A stretch of DNA of 33,274 bases from Bacilli bacterium (GTDB taxonomy: Bacteria; Bacillota_I; Bacilli_A; RFN20; CAG-826): positions 1 through 33,274 of the forward strand of contig JAKSVG010000009.1 of the NCBI GenBank assembly GCA_024408105.1, written 5' to 3'. Positions 1-7,004 of this stretch are shown here, piece by piece. The number at the start of each line of letters is the position of its first letter. The first letter of the stretch is position 1. Made by a program: the position numbers and the translations under genes. Under the pieces are notes generated by a model. It was not told where the DNA came from and ran no database searches. It was given only the letters and a program-made list of their open reading frames with translations.

Positions 1-54
1 AACCCAGGATTCAACCTTGAGAGGGTTGCGTCTTAGCCGCTTGACCATGGGGCC
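1..54 (-). tRNA. tRNA-Glu(CTC), 3' part cut by window edge
   Basis: Read on the minus strand, the acceptor 5' strand GGCCCCA, a D-arm and a CAACC/GGTTG anticodon stem around loop CTCTCAA are visible, giving anticodon CTC (Glu, codon GAG). The T-arm starts, but the 3' end lies outside the window. It begins 21 nt after the gltX stop codon on the same strand, so the synthetase and its cognate tRNA are probably co-transcribed. Confidence 0.85.
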
Positions 55-75
55 AGTAGATTTATTTAACCAATT

Positions 76-1740
76 TTAGGCTAAATAATCAATTGCTTTA
101 TTAATTCTTTTATCAACTTCTTCTTTTCCAAGAATTTGAATTACAGAATGTAAATTTGGAGAATTTTTAGCGCCAACAAGAGCAACACGAACCATCTCAG
201 CAACATCTCCGACATGTCCAAGATAAATATCTTTGTTCGCTTTGTATGTTTTATTAGAATCAGCAAAGTTATGTCTAACAGCTAATTCTTTTAAGGAATT
301 AAACCATAAATCATTTGGTAATGAATAATCATTTGATGAAGCAAAATCTGTTAATACATTTTTGATTACTTCTTTTGACATAACTTCATTAAATGGATAA
401 CCATCTTTAACTATTTGATCATATCTATCATTAAAGAAGAAACCAATAATTGGATACACTTCTTTATAGAAAGTGAAATCTTTTCGAGCTTTTTCGCCGC
501 CACGTTCAATATTGAGAATCTTTGTGACATATTCTTTATTACCTTTAATATGCGTGTATAAAGTCTCATCATATAATTTTGACCATTCAACAAGACGATT
601 ATAGAAATCTTCCGCACTAAATTGAGCAATAATTTCTTTCGAGAAATAATTCAATTTATCTTGGTCAAACAAAACGCCATCAAGTGACATCTTCTCAAAG
701 GAGAATTTGAATTTATTGATGTCAAAACATTTATTTGTAATAGTCCATTCTTCAAAATTAGAATTTGCGATGGACATTAAATAAGCCTTAAGTGCTTCCT
801 TTGGGAAACCTTCCATAATAAAGTGACTAACGCTTGCTTCAGGATCTTTTCTTTTAGAAAGTTTTCTCTTATTTCCGTTATCTAATTTCATAATAACTGG
901 AGCGTGAGCATATTTTGGTAAGTCAAATCCTAATGCCTTAAATAATTCAAGATGGATAGGAGCACTTGCAATCCATTCTTCTCCACGTAAAACGGTCGTT
1001 GTTCTCATAAAATGGTCATCGCAAGCATGAGCAAAATGATATGTTGGAAGTCCATCAGACTTCATAATCACAACATCTAAAGCGTTATCAGCTATTTGAA
1101 TATCACCGCGAATTAAATCATGGAAGGTTACTTTGTTTGAAAAGTTGCCTTGAGACCTAAAACGAATAACATATTTTTCGCCTGCTTTTATTCTTTTTAA
1201 AGCTTCTTCAGGTGTTATATTACGACATAAAGCATATTCGCCATAATAACCAGGAATAACTTTCATTGCTTCTTGAACTTGTCTAATTTCTTCAATTTGT
1301 TCATGCGAACAGAAGCATGGATATGCTCTTCCTTGTTCCATTAAATGTTTGATACAAACACGATATATATGAGCACGTTTGCTTTGCGTATATGGACCAT
1401 AATCACCTTTTTCTTCGCTTCCTAAATAACCTTCATCAGGCACAATTCCAAAATGACTTAATTGCTCAATTAGCTCTTCTCCGCTTCCTTCAATTTCTCT
1501 TTTCGTATCTGTGTCCTCAAGTCGAACATAAAATACGCCATTAGAATCATATGCAACTTTGGATGCAACTAGTGACATAAATAATGAGCCCAAGTGTAAA
1601 AATCCAGTAGGAGATGGAGCAAAACGAGTTACCTCTGCGTCGCAAGATAAATTTCTTGGAGGATATTTTTTCTCCAAATCTTCTATCGTTTCGTTAATAT
1701 CGCTGAATATGTATTGTGCTAAATCTTTGTAAGTAACCAT
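76..1740 (-). CDS. gltX: Glutamyl-tRNA synthetase
   Basis: A class I aminoacyl-tRNA synthetase that charges tRNA-Glu with glutamate in the cytoplasm. The 554 residues carry the HIGH-type motif in RFAPSPTGFLHLG (about residues 39-51) and the KMSKS-type KLSKR at 293-297. LKSDG/TYHFAH-type and RGEEW segments typical of the GluRS/GlnRS catalytic core are also present. Length and an N-terminal extension of about 35 residues before the catalytic core match the ~550-aa clostridial GltX type, as opposed to the shorter ~480-aa bacterial type. Whether it also misacylates tRNA-Gln (non-discriminating) cannot be read here. The ATG at 1740 has no obvious Shine-Dalgarno. A TATAAT-like box lies about 32 nt upstream. 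The next gene on this strand is tRNA-Glu(CTC). Confidence 0.95.
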   Translation of the reverse strand: MVTYKDLAQYIFSDINETIEDLEKKYPPRNLSCDAEVTRFAPSPTGFLHLGSLFMSLVASKVAYDSNGVFYVRLEDTDTKREIEGSGEELIEQLSHFGIVPDEGYLGSEEKGDYGPYTQSKRAHIYRVCIKHLMEQGRAYPCFCSHEQIEEIRQVQEAMKVIPGYYGEYALCRNITPEEALKRIKAGEKYVIRFRSQGNFSNKVTFHDLIRGDIQIADNALDVVIMKSDGLPTYHFAHACDDHFMRTTTVLRGEEWIASAPIHLELFKALGFDLPKYAHAPVIMKLDNGNKRKLSKRKDPEASVSHFIMEGFPKEALKAYLMSIANSNFEEWTITNKCFDINKFKFSFEKMSLDGVLFDQDKLNYFSKEIIAQFSAEDFYNRLVEWSKLYDETLYTHIKGNKEYVTKILNIERGGEKARKDFTFYKEVYPIIGFFFNDRYDQIVKDGYPFNEVMSKEVIKNVLTDFASSNDYSLPNDLWFNSLKELAVRHNFADSNKTYKANKDIYLGHVGDVAEMVRVALVGAKNSPNLHSVIQILGKEEVDKRINKAIDYLA

Positions 1741-1765
1741 AATTATTAAATTCTTTCAAATTGTC

Positions 1766-1794
1766 TTGAAACATTATACTACTTTATTTATAAT
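1766..1794 (+). promoter_or_regulatory. sigmaA promoter of tRNA-Gly(GCC)
   Basis: TTGAAA (1766-1771), a 17-bp spacer and a perfect TATAAT (1789-1794). The expected start lies near 1801, about 10 nt before the tRNA 5' end. Confidence 0.8.
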
Positions 1795-1810
1795 AATAAA
1801 CGCTGAGTTT

Positions 1811-1884
1811 GCAGATGTAGTTCAGTGGTAGAACACTACCTTGCCAAGGTAGTTATGCGGGTTCGATTCCCGTCATCTGCTCCA
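1811..1884 (+). tRNA. tRNA-Gly(GCC)
   Basis: A complete 74-nt cloverleaf: acceptor GCAGATG/CATCTGC, D-arm GTTC/GAAC, and anticodon stem CTACC/GGTAG around loop TTGCCAA (anticodon GCC). The T-arm is CGGG-TTCGATT-CCCG and the terminal CCA is encoded. It is the only plus-strand tRNA here, with its own promoter and terminator. Confidence 0.97.
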
Positions 1885-1890
1885 TTAACA

Positions 1891-1920
1891 AAAAATACCT
1901 CGATTGAATCGAGGTTTTTT
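1891..1920. terminator. Bidirectional intrinsic terminator
   Basis: Stem ACCTCGAT (1897-1904), loop TGA, stem ATCGAGGT (1908-1915) with a T-run at 1915-1920. An A-run at 1891-1895 gives T's on the minus strand. It serves tRNA-Gly on plus and the NERD gene ending at 1939 on minus. Confidence 0.9.
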
Positions 1921-1938
1921 ATTAAATCAAATTAGGTA

Positions 1939-2553
1939 TTATGGCTTTAAATTAAGCCTTGCCAAATCATGGACAACATAGCGAAGTTGTTCTTTATCTA
2001 ACGGCTTAATGTCTCTTCCTTCTAGTTCTAAAATAAAATCTTTTAAAGACTTAACTTTTAAAAAAGCAACGTCAGAACTATCGGTTTTAAATTCGTTAAC
2101 AATGCAACTATTGTTAATAAGTACAACATTAATCATCAATGATTTATCCAAACCTGTAATCATACTTAATTTGGAAATTAAATTCTTGTTAGTGATTATA
2201 TGGTTTTCTGTAAAACGTTTATTAGGACGCTTTGCTTTACCATAATAAAAGATCCAATTTCGATCATTTTCTTTATATTCTATAGCCCCATCATAATAAC
2301 AATCATGAATGACATAGAGATATTTATCCCCAAATAATAAATGATCAATTTGGATCTTAGTATTGTCGTTAGCTTCTAAAGTTAATTTATTGATAAGATA
2401 ATAATCGTATTTATTTGCAATTTGATATGCCTTTTTTCCATATACATTAAGAAAAAACTTGTTTAAGTATCTTTTATAAATAATAGGAAAAAATATAAAG
2501 AATAAAATTGCTAAAACACTAACAATTAAAAACGTTAGAAACAAATAAAACAT
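1939..2553 (-). CDS. Membrane-anchored NERD-domain protein, probably catalytically dead
   Basis: 204 residues with one hydrophobic N-terminal anchor (about 3-27), then a cytosolic domain. The IDHLLFG...YVIHDCYYDG stretch (about 69-91) fits the core of the NERD (nuclease-related) fold. In NERD proteins the active site needs E-x-K in the 'viExK' strand. Here that strand reads I-H-D-C, so both Glu and Lys are missing, suggesting a structural or binding role. The start codon overlaps the deoD stop by one base (TAATG), so translation is likely coupled. It is the last gene of the RDD-deoD-NERD operon. The NERD assignment rests on pattern only. Confidence 0.65.
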   Translation of the reverse strand: MFYLFLTFLIVSVLAILFFIFFPIIYKRYLNKFFLNVYGKKAYQIANKYDYYLINKLTLEANDNTKIQIDHLLFGDKYLYVIHDCYYDGAIEYKENDRNWIFYYGKAKRPNKRFTENHIITNKNLISKLSMITGLDKSLMINVVLINNSCIVNEFKTDSSDVAFLKVKSLKDFILELEGRDIKPLDKEQLRYVVHDLARLNLKP

Positions 2554-3269
2554 TAAGCGAATTTTTCTGCAGTTTCAATTGCTGCTTGAATCATATCGTG
2601 GAGTCCAGTTTGTCTTTCTTGAGCAGTTAATTTGCCTTCTTTTACAAAGTTATCTGTAACTGTTAACATAGTTAAGGCTTTTTTGTGAAGATAAGCTGCA
2701 TTTACATATAAAGCATATGACTCCATTTCAACGCCCATAACACCTAGGCGAGCCCATTTTTTCCAAATCTCTTTATCGACATCATAGAAGACATCTGCAG
2801 CAAAAATATTGCCAACATGATAAGGAAATTTCTTTTCTTTTAGAACCTCTACTGCTTTTTCCAAGACATCATAGGATGCAATAGCGGAATATGTTCCGTT
2901 GATGCCATATTGACTCATCCAATTGCTATCAGTACATGCTCCCTGACAAACAAGAACATCTTTTAAATTAATTTCTGGTTGATATGAGCCACATGTTCCA
3001 ACACGAATTATCAAATCAACATCATATTCGGTAAATAATTCGTGAGAATAGATTCCAATAGATGGATGTCCCATTCCTGATGCCATAACAGAAATACGTT
3101 TTCCATTTTTTGTTAATCCAGTGAAACATAAGTTTCCTCTTACTTGATTAACTAATTTGACATCGTGCAAAAAATTATCAGCAATCCATTGAGCACGGTT
3201 AGGGTCTCCTGGCATTAAGACGACTTTTGCAATATCGCCTTTTTTAGCTTCGTTATGTGGTGTTGGCAT
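2553..3269 (-). CDS. deoD: Purine nucleoside phosphorylase, DeoD type
   Basis: Cleaves purine (deoxy)ribonucleosides with phosphate to the free base and ribose-1-phosphate, in purine salvage. The 238-residue length and overall sequence match the hexameric bacterial DeoD family. The phosphate-binding GDPNRA motif is at residues 21-26, the nucleoside-binding GVEMESYALY near 179-188, and the catalytic Asp in TVTDNF near 204. A strong AAGGAGG Shine-Dalgarno precedes the ATG. It sits 12 bp after an RDD membrane protein gene and overlaps the NERD gene by one base, so the three form one transcription unit. Confidence 0.95.
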   Translation of the reverse strand: MPTPHNEAKKGDIAKVVLMPGDPNRAQWIADNFLHDVKLVNQVRGNLCFTGLTKNGKRISVMASGMGHPSIGIYSHELFTEYDVDLIIRVGTCGSYQPEINLKDVLVCQGACTDSNWMSQYGINGTYSAIASYDVLEKAVEVLKEKKFPYHVGNIFAADVFYDVDKEIWKKWARLGVMGVEMESYALYVNAAYLHKKALTMLTVTDNFVKEGKLTAQERQTGLHDMIQAAIETAEKFA

Positions 3270-3281
3270 AAATTAGCCTCC

Positions 3282-3743
3282 TTATTTATCACTTACATCA
3301 ACTATTATAGTTGAAGCTAGTGTATCATAAAACGTTAAATGATCTTTTGAGCAAATTAACGTAATAAGATCAACAATAATAGATAAACCAAATGATAAAA
3401 ATGCAACTAAGACTCTAAGTAAAACCCTAATTATCATTGATTTATATGTAACTTCACTGCCATCATTTTGTTGGCACTTTAATGAGAAAAATCTTTTGCC
3501 GAATGTTTGTCCATTGAAATGGACAGGCAAAATAACATAATAACCGAATATAACTCCAATCACTAAGCCACCAGAAATAAAACTCGAGATAAGCAAAGCG
3601 ATGATATTAATTTGAGACGCTGTCATAATAGCGTTAACTAAACATACTATTGTCGGAATCATCATTAATAGGCAAAAAGATCCACCTATTAGAATGTCAA
3701 GCATAGTTGCTAGAATACGATTTAAAGCAGATGTTTTTCTCAT
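3282..3743 (-). CDS. RDD-family membrane protein
   Basis: About 153 residues with roughly four membrane segments. The N-terminus carries the Arg...Asp-Asp pattern of RDD proteins (ALNRILATMLDILIGG), and GQTFGKRFFSLK matches the family's second conserved stretch. The reading frame stays open to a TTG at 3788, but the ATG at 3743 is preferred because AAAGGA lies just upstream and the RDD homology begins there. RDD proteins are poorly understood integral membrane proteins, some linked to ion transport or stress. First gene of the deoD operon; no specific function is claimed. Confidence 0.8.
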   Translation of the reverse strand: MRKTSALNRILATMLDILIGGSFCLLMMIPTIVCLVNAIMTASQINIIALLISSFISGGLVIGVIFGYYVILPVHFNGQTFGKRFFSLKCQQNDGSEVTYKSMIIRVLLRVLVAFLSFGLSIIVDLITLICSKDHLTFYDTLASTIIVDVSDK

Positions 3744-3815
3744 ATTATCCTTTGTTATAATAACAAATCTATTAAAGTATTTACACAATAATTATATTTT
3801 TTCATGCTATTGTGC

Positions 3816-3821
3816 TATATT
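3816..3821 (+). promoter_or_regulatory. Extended -10 promoter of the SPFH gene
   Basis: TGC-TATATT forms an extended -10 element (TGnTATATT) with only 6 nt to the ATG at 3828. No good -35 is visible. It implies a leaderless mRNA and argues against the in-frame ATG at 3804, which lies upstream of this box. Confidence 0.5.
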
Positions 3822-3827
3822 TTATCT

Positions 3828-4253
3828 ATGCTTGAACCATGGCAATTTGCATTAGTGTTTCTTGGAATTCTTCTTCTTGGAGGAATTCTTTACGCACTAA
3901 CAGGATTCATTTCTGTTAAAAAAGGTAGAGTTGCCATTATTGAAAGAGTCGGTCAATTTGTTGGCTTATATAAGCCAGGACTATATTATTTTGCACCTAT
4001 GCTTTATAGACGCGTAGGCATGTATAGAGTCGGGGTCATAAAAGACCAATACCTTATCAATAGAATAGATTATCAACTCACATACGAAATTATAGATGTT
4101 AAAATTTATCACTATGTTGGTAAACATGATATCGAAGGAATACTTCGTGCTACATTAAAAGATAGCCGAAACGATTTATCAAATGTCATGAATAAACGAT
4201 GCGAAGCAATAGGCGTAAAATTTATTCAATTAGAAATAATAAAAAATGCGTGA
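3828..4253 (+). CDS. Short SPFH/band-7-like membrane protein
   Basis: About 141 residues: one N-terminal membrane segment (about 4-27), then a segment resembling the SPFH core. VKKGRVAIIERVGQF matches the start of the domain, KPGLYYFAPM its glycine-proline turn, and the end (RCEAIGVKFIQLEI) its last strand. Usual SPFH proteins (stomatin, HflK/C, flotillin) have about 250-450 residues with a C-terminal coiled coil. This one stops at the end of the domain, so it may not form large cages. An in-frame ATG at 3804 would add eight residues but lies upstream of the likely promoter. It is divergent from the RDD operon and convergent with glmM. Confidence 0.6.
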   Translation: MLEPWQFALVFLGILLLGGILYALTGFISVKKGRVAIIERVGQFVGLYKPGLYYFAPMLYRRVGMYRVGVIKDQYLINRIDYQLTYEIIDVKIYHYVGKHDIEGILRATLKDSRNDLSNVMNKRCEAIGVKFIQLEIIKNA

Positions 4254-4267
4254 TGTTCACGCATTTT
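4241..4267. terminator. Bidirectional terminator overlapping a stop codon
   Basis: A perfect 11-bp stem, AAAATGCGTGA (4243-4253) with TCACGCATTTT (4257-4267), and loop TGT. The TGA stop of the SPFH gene lies inside the 5' arm. A-runs and T-runs on the two sides let it serve both the SPFH gene (+) and glmM (-). Confidence 0.85.
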
Positions 4268-4274
4268 CAATATT

Positions 4275-5606
4275 TTATTGTAAGTCATTAATATAATTAA
4301 TGAGCTTATCACAAATTTCTTCGCAAACCTCTTGCGTTTTTGCTTCCGCCATTACTCGTATCAATGGTTCAGTTCCGCTTGGTCTAACAAGAATTCTTCC
4401 TTGACCATTTAATGATTTTTCGCATTCTTTAACCATATTCAAAAAACCTTGATGAGATAGAATTGCATCTTTATTACTCACATGAATATTTTTTAAACAT
4501 TGTGGGTAAATCGTTAAATCTTTTAACAATGTTTTAACGTCTTGTTTTTCAGTAGATAATAAGTTAAGCATTTTTATCATGGTTAACAATCCGTCGCCAG
4601 TATTTAAATCATCCAAAAATATAATATGTCCTGATTGCTCTCCACCTAAAAGATAACCTTTATTTTTCATCTCCGCTTGAACGTACTTATCTCCTACGCC
4701 AACTTCAGCGATACTAATATTGTTATTTTTCAATGCTATTTTTAACCCGATATTAGACATAACTGTCAAAACAATTGAGTTATTTTTTAGCTGATTATGT
4801 TTTTTCAAAAACAAAGCATTCAAATACATAATTGCATCGCCATCAATAACTTTGCCTTCATTGTCCATAGCTAAACATCTATCAGCATCGCCATCAAAAG
4901 CAAAAGCGATATCGTAATTACCATTTTTAACAACAGACGATAGATTATTGATATGTGTTGATCCACATCTATCATTAATGTTTAAACCATTAGGATCTGA
5001 ATTAACAATACTAGCATTAACACCTAATCGAGAAAGAAGTTTTGGAGCAATACTACTTGCAGAACCATTTGAACAATCAACTAAAATATTTAATTTGCTA
5101 ATTTGAGGAATAGCTTTGCTAACAAGAAAATCAATATATAAGTCAAGGAATTTGCTTGAATCTAAATACCTACCGAGTTTTTCATTTAATGCACGGGGAA
5201 TATAATCCTCAACAGAATCAATATATTTTTCAATTTCGTTTTCAATAGATTCTTCGAGTTTTTCACCTAATGAATTAAAGATTTTTATTCCATTATCATA
5301 ATATGGGTTATGAGAGGCAGAAATCATTACGCCAAAATCAAACCCACAATGTCTCACCAAATAAGATACTGATGGTGTAGTAGAAACATCAATATTAACA
5401 ACATCACCACCACTAGAAATGATGCCAGCTGCTAAAGAGTCGGCAAGCATTTTGCCTGATAAACGAGTATCTCTAGCAATCAATACCTTAATCTTTTTGT
5501 CTTTATTTGCGTATCCAATAAACCTGCCAATTCTGAATGCGTGTTCCGCTTTAAGTCCTTTATTAGACAAACCACGAAAACCATCAGTCCCAAAGTACTT
5601 TCCCAT
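4275..5606 (-). CDS. glmM: Phosphoglucosamine mutase
   Basis: Converts glucosamine-6-phosphate to glucosamine-1-phosphate on the route to UDP-GlcNAc and cell-wall precursors. The 443 residues match the family. The N-terminus MGKYFGTDGFRG is diagnostic, the catalytic phosphoserine loop is ISASHNP (Ser about 98), the Mg-binding loop is DGDADR (about 236), and the C-terminal phosphate loop is RPSGTEP. The frame extends to a TTG at 5624, but the ATG at 5606 has AAAGGA at proper distance and matches the family start. It lies 19 bp behind cdaA in a pgpA-cdaA-glmM operon. In other Firmicutes CdaA binds and is restrained by GlmM. Confidence 0.96.
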   Translation of the reverse strand: MGKYFGTDGFRGLSNKGLKAEHAFRIGRFIGYANKDKKIKVLIARDTRLSGKMLADSLAAGIISSGGDVVNIDVSTTPSVSYLVRHCGFDFGVMISASHNPYYDNGIKIFNSLGEKLEESIENEIEKYIDSVEDYIPRALNEKLGRYLDSSKFLDLYIDFLVSKAIPQISKLNILVDCSNGSASSIAPKLLSRLGVNASIVNSDPNGLNINDRCGSTHINNLSSVVKNGNYDIAFAFDGDADRCLAMDNEGKVIDGDAIMYLNALFLKKHNQLKNNSIVLTVMSNIGLKIALKNNNISIAEVGVGDKYVQAEMKNKGYLLGGEQSGHIIFLDDLNTGDGLLTMIKMLNLLSTEKQDVKTLLKDLTIYPQCLKNIHVSNKDAILSHQGFLNMVKECEKSLNGQGRILVRPSGTEPLIRVMAEAKTQEVCEEICDKLINYINDLQ

Positions 5607-5625
5607 ATTAAAATCCTTTACCAAA

Positions 5626-6414
5626 TTATTTAGATACTTTTTCTTCTTCGAACATATAATCTTCGAAGATTCTTAAGAAGTTATCAGCGTTAACTGGAAT
5701 TAATTCGCCAGAAACAGCAAGTGAAATACGTCCAGTTTCTTCACTAACAATAACAGTGATAGAGTCAGTTATTTCGCTAATGCCAATCGCGGCTCTATGT
5801 CTTGAGCCAAATTTGCCTGTCAAAGGTTTAGTTGTTGGCGTGTAATAAACACTAGCAGCGATAATTAAATCTCTTCTAATAACAACTGCTCCATCATGTA
5901 ATCTTGTTCCTGGATAAAAAATTGTTAAAAGAAGTTCAGGTGTAACAGGACAATTTAAAATTGTCCCAGATTTGATAACATCAGTTAATTCTGTGTTCTT
6001 TTCGAATGTCATGATTGCACCCGTTCTAGTTTTTGACAATGAAATAACTGCTGTTTCAATTTTTTGGTATAACGCATGTCTATCAAAAATCTTAGTAGAA
6101 TTTTTAATTAAATCATTTTTTCCTGCCAAACTATTAGCTAAGTAATGTCTAACTTCGCTAATATTTACAGAAAGTAAAACAACAACAAATCCAATAAGGG
6201 CAACAAGAGTTAATAACCAAACAAACTTAAGTGAGAAAAACCAAGCTAAAAGAGATGTAACAGCAAGACCGCCAAAAATTGCATAAGCGATTTTTCTATT
6301 AATTAATTTAAAAATAACAAAAAATAAACAAACTAAAAGTAAAATAGTAAAAACAAAATCAACCCATAAAACAGGATTATCAAAAATAAATGTTTTTGAG
6401 TTAATATCAAACAT
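5626..6414 (-). CDS. cdaA: Membrane diadenylate cyclase CdaA
   Basis: Makes cyclic di-AMP from two ATP. The second messenger controls potassium and osmolyte balance and wall homeostasis. 262 residues: about three membrane helices in the first ~83 residues, then a DAC (DisA_N) domain with the DGA motif at 174-176 and RHR at 205-207, both needed for catalysis. One base separates it from the upstream yutG/pgpA stop, and glmM follows 19 bp later. The regulator CdaR (YbbR domains), usually encoded between cdaA and glmM in Firmicutes, is absent. Confidence 0.95.
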   Translation of the reverse strand: MFDINSKTFIFDNPVLWVDFVFTILLLVCLFFVIFKLINRKIAYAIFGGLAVTSLLAWFFSLKFVWLLTLVALIGFVVVLLSVNISEVRHYLANSLAGKNDLIKNSTKIFDRHALYQKIETAVISLSKTRTGAIMTFEKNTELTDVIKSGTILNCPVTPELLLTIFYPGTRLHDGAVVIRRDLIIAASVYYTPTTKPLTGKFGSRHRAAIGISEITDSITVIVSEETGRISLAVSGELIPVNADNFLRIFEDYMFEEEKVSK

Positions 6415-6415
6415 A

Positions 6416-6901
6416 TTATTTTACCCAGCGATGAGCAAATCTAGATGCAGCAGATGCAGCAATCGCACCAACAATATCATCAATAAAAGTATTTACAATG
6501 CCACTATCTTTTCCTTCGTCGTTTAATTTTGCAATAATGCCATATTTCTTTTTATCAATAAAGCCAAAATTTGTTAAAGCAATAGAGCCATATAAGTTAC
6601 AAATTCCATAGGCTAAAACTTCATCAACGCCATATAAGCCTTCATCTCTACGTAAAACAGATTCTAAATCTTTGTTTGACATTGCGCCCTTTTCAGCTGC
6701 GATATCAAGTTCAATTCCAGTCATAATTGCGTGTTGAACTTCACGTTTTGATAAAACGCTCATGACAGATTCAAGTAATTCTTCCTTCTTTAAATCAACA
6801 TGATAATCTGCTTGAAGAAAACGTGCACAATCTGCGATATCATCAACAGTAACGCCACGGCTTTCAAGTAATTCGATACATTTTGTACGATAATCTTCCA
6901 T
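6416..6901 (-). CDS. PgpA/YutG-family phosphatidylglycerophosphatase-like protein
   Basis: 161 residues, closely resembling Bacillus YutG along its whole length (KREVQHAIMTGIELD, DEGLYGVDEVLAYGICNLYGSIALTNFG, NTFIDDIVGAIAASAASRFAHR). The family is related to PgpA, which dephosphorylates phosphatidylglycerol phosphate. The conserved acidic pair in TFIDDIVGA fits metal binding. Unlike classical PgpA it has no strong membrane helices, so its substrate is uncertain. A good Shine-Dalgarno (AAAGGAG) precedes the ATG. First gene of the unit leading to cdaA and glmM. Confidence 0.8.
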   Translation of the reverse strand: MEDYRTKCIELLESRGVTVDDIADCARFLQADYHVDLKKEELLESVMSVLSKREVQHAIMTGIELDIAAEKGAMSNKDLESVLRRDEGLYGVDEVLAYGICNLYGSIALTNFGFIDKKKYGIIAKLNDEGKDSGIVNTFIDDIVGAIAASAASRFAHRWVK

Positions 6902-6975
6902 AATATTTGCTCCTTTTAATTAATTAAAATACCACAATATATTATGATTAAATTTTTTAAAAATAAAAGCGAAAT

Positions 6976-6998
6976 AAAAAAGGTTCCTTATGGAACCT
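6976..6998 (-). terminator. Terminator after the M3 peptidase gene
   Basis: On the minus strand: stem AGGTTCC, loop ATAA, stem GGAACCT, then six T's. It lies 6 bp after the pepF stop codon. Confidence 0.9.
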
Positions 6999-7004
6999 AT
7001 TTAA

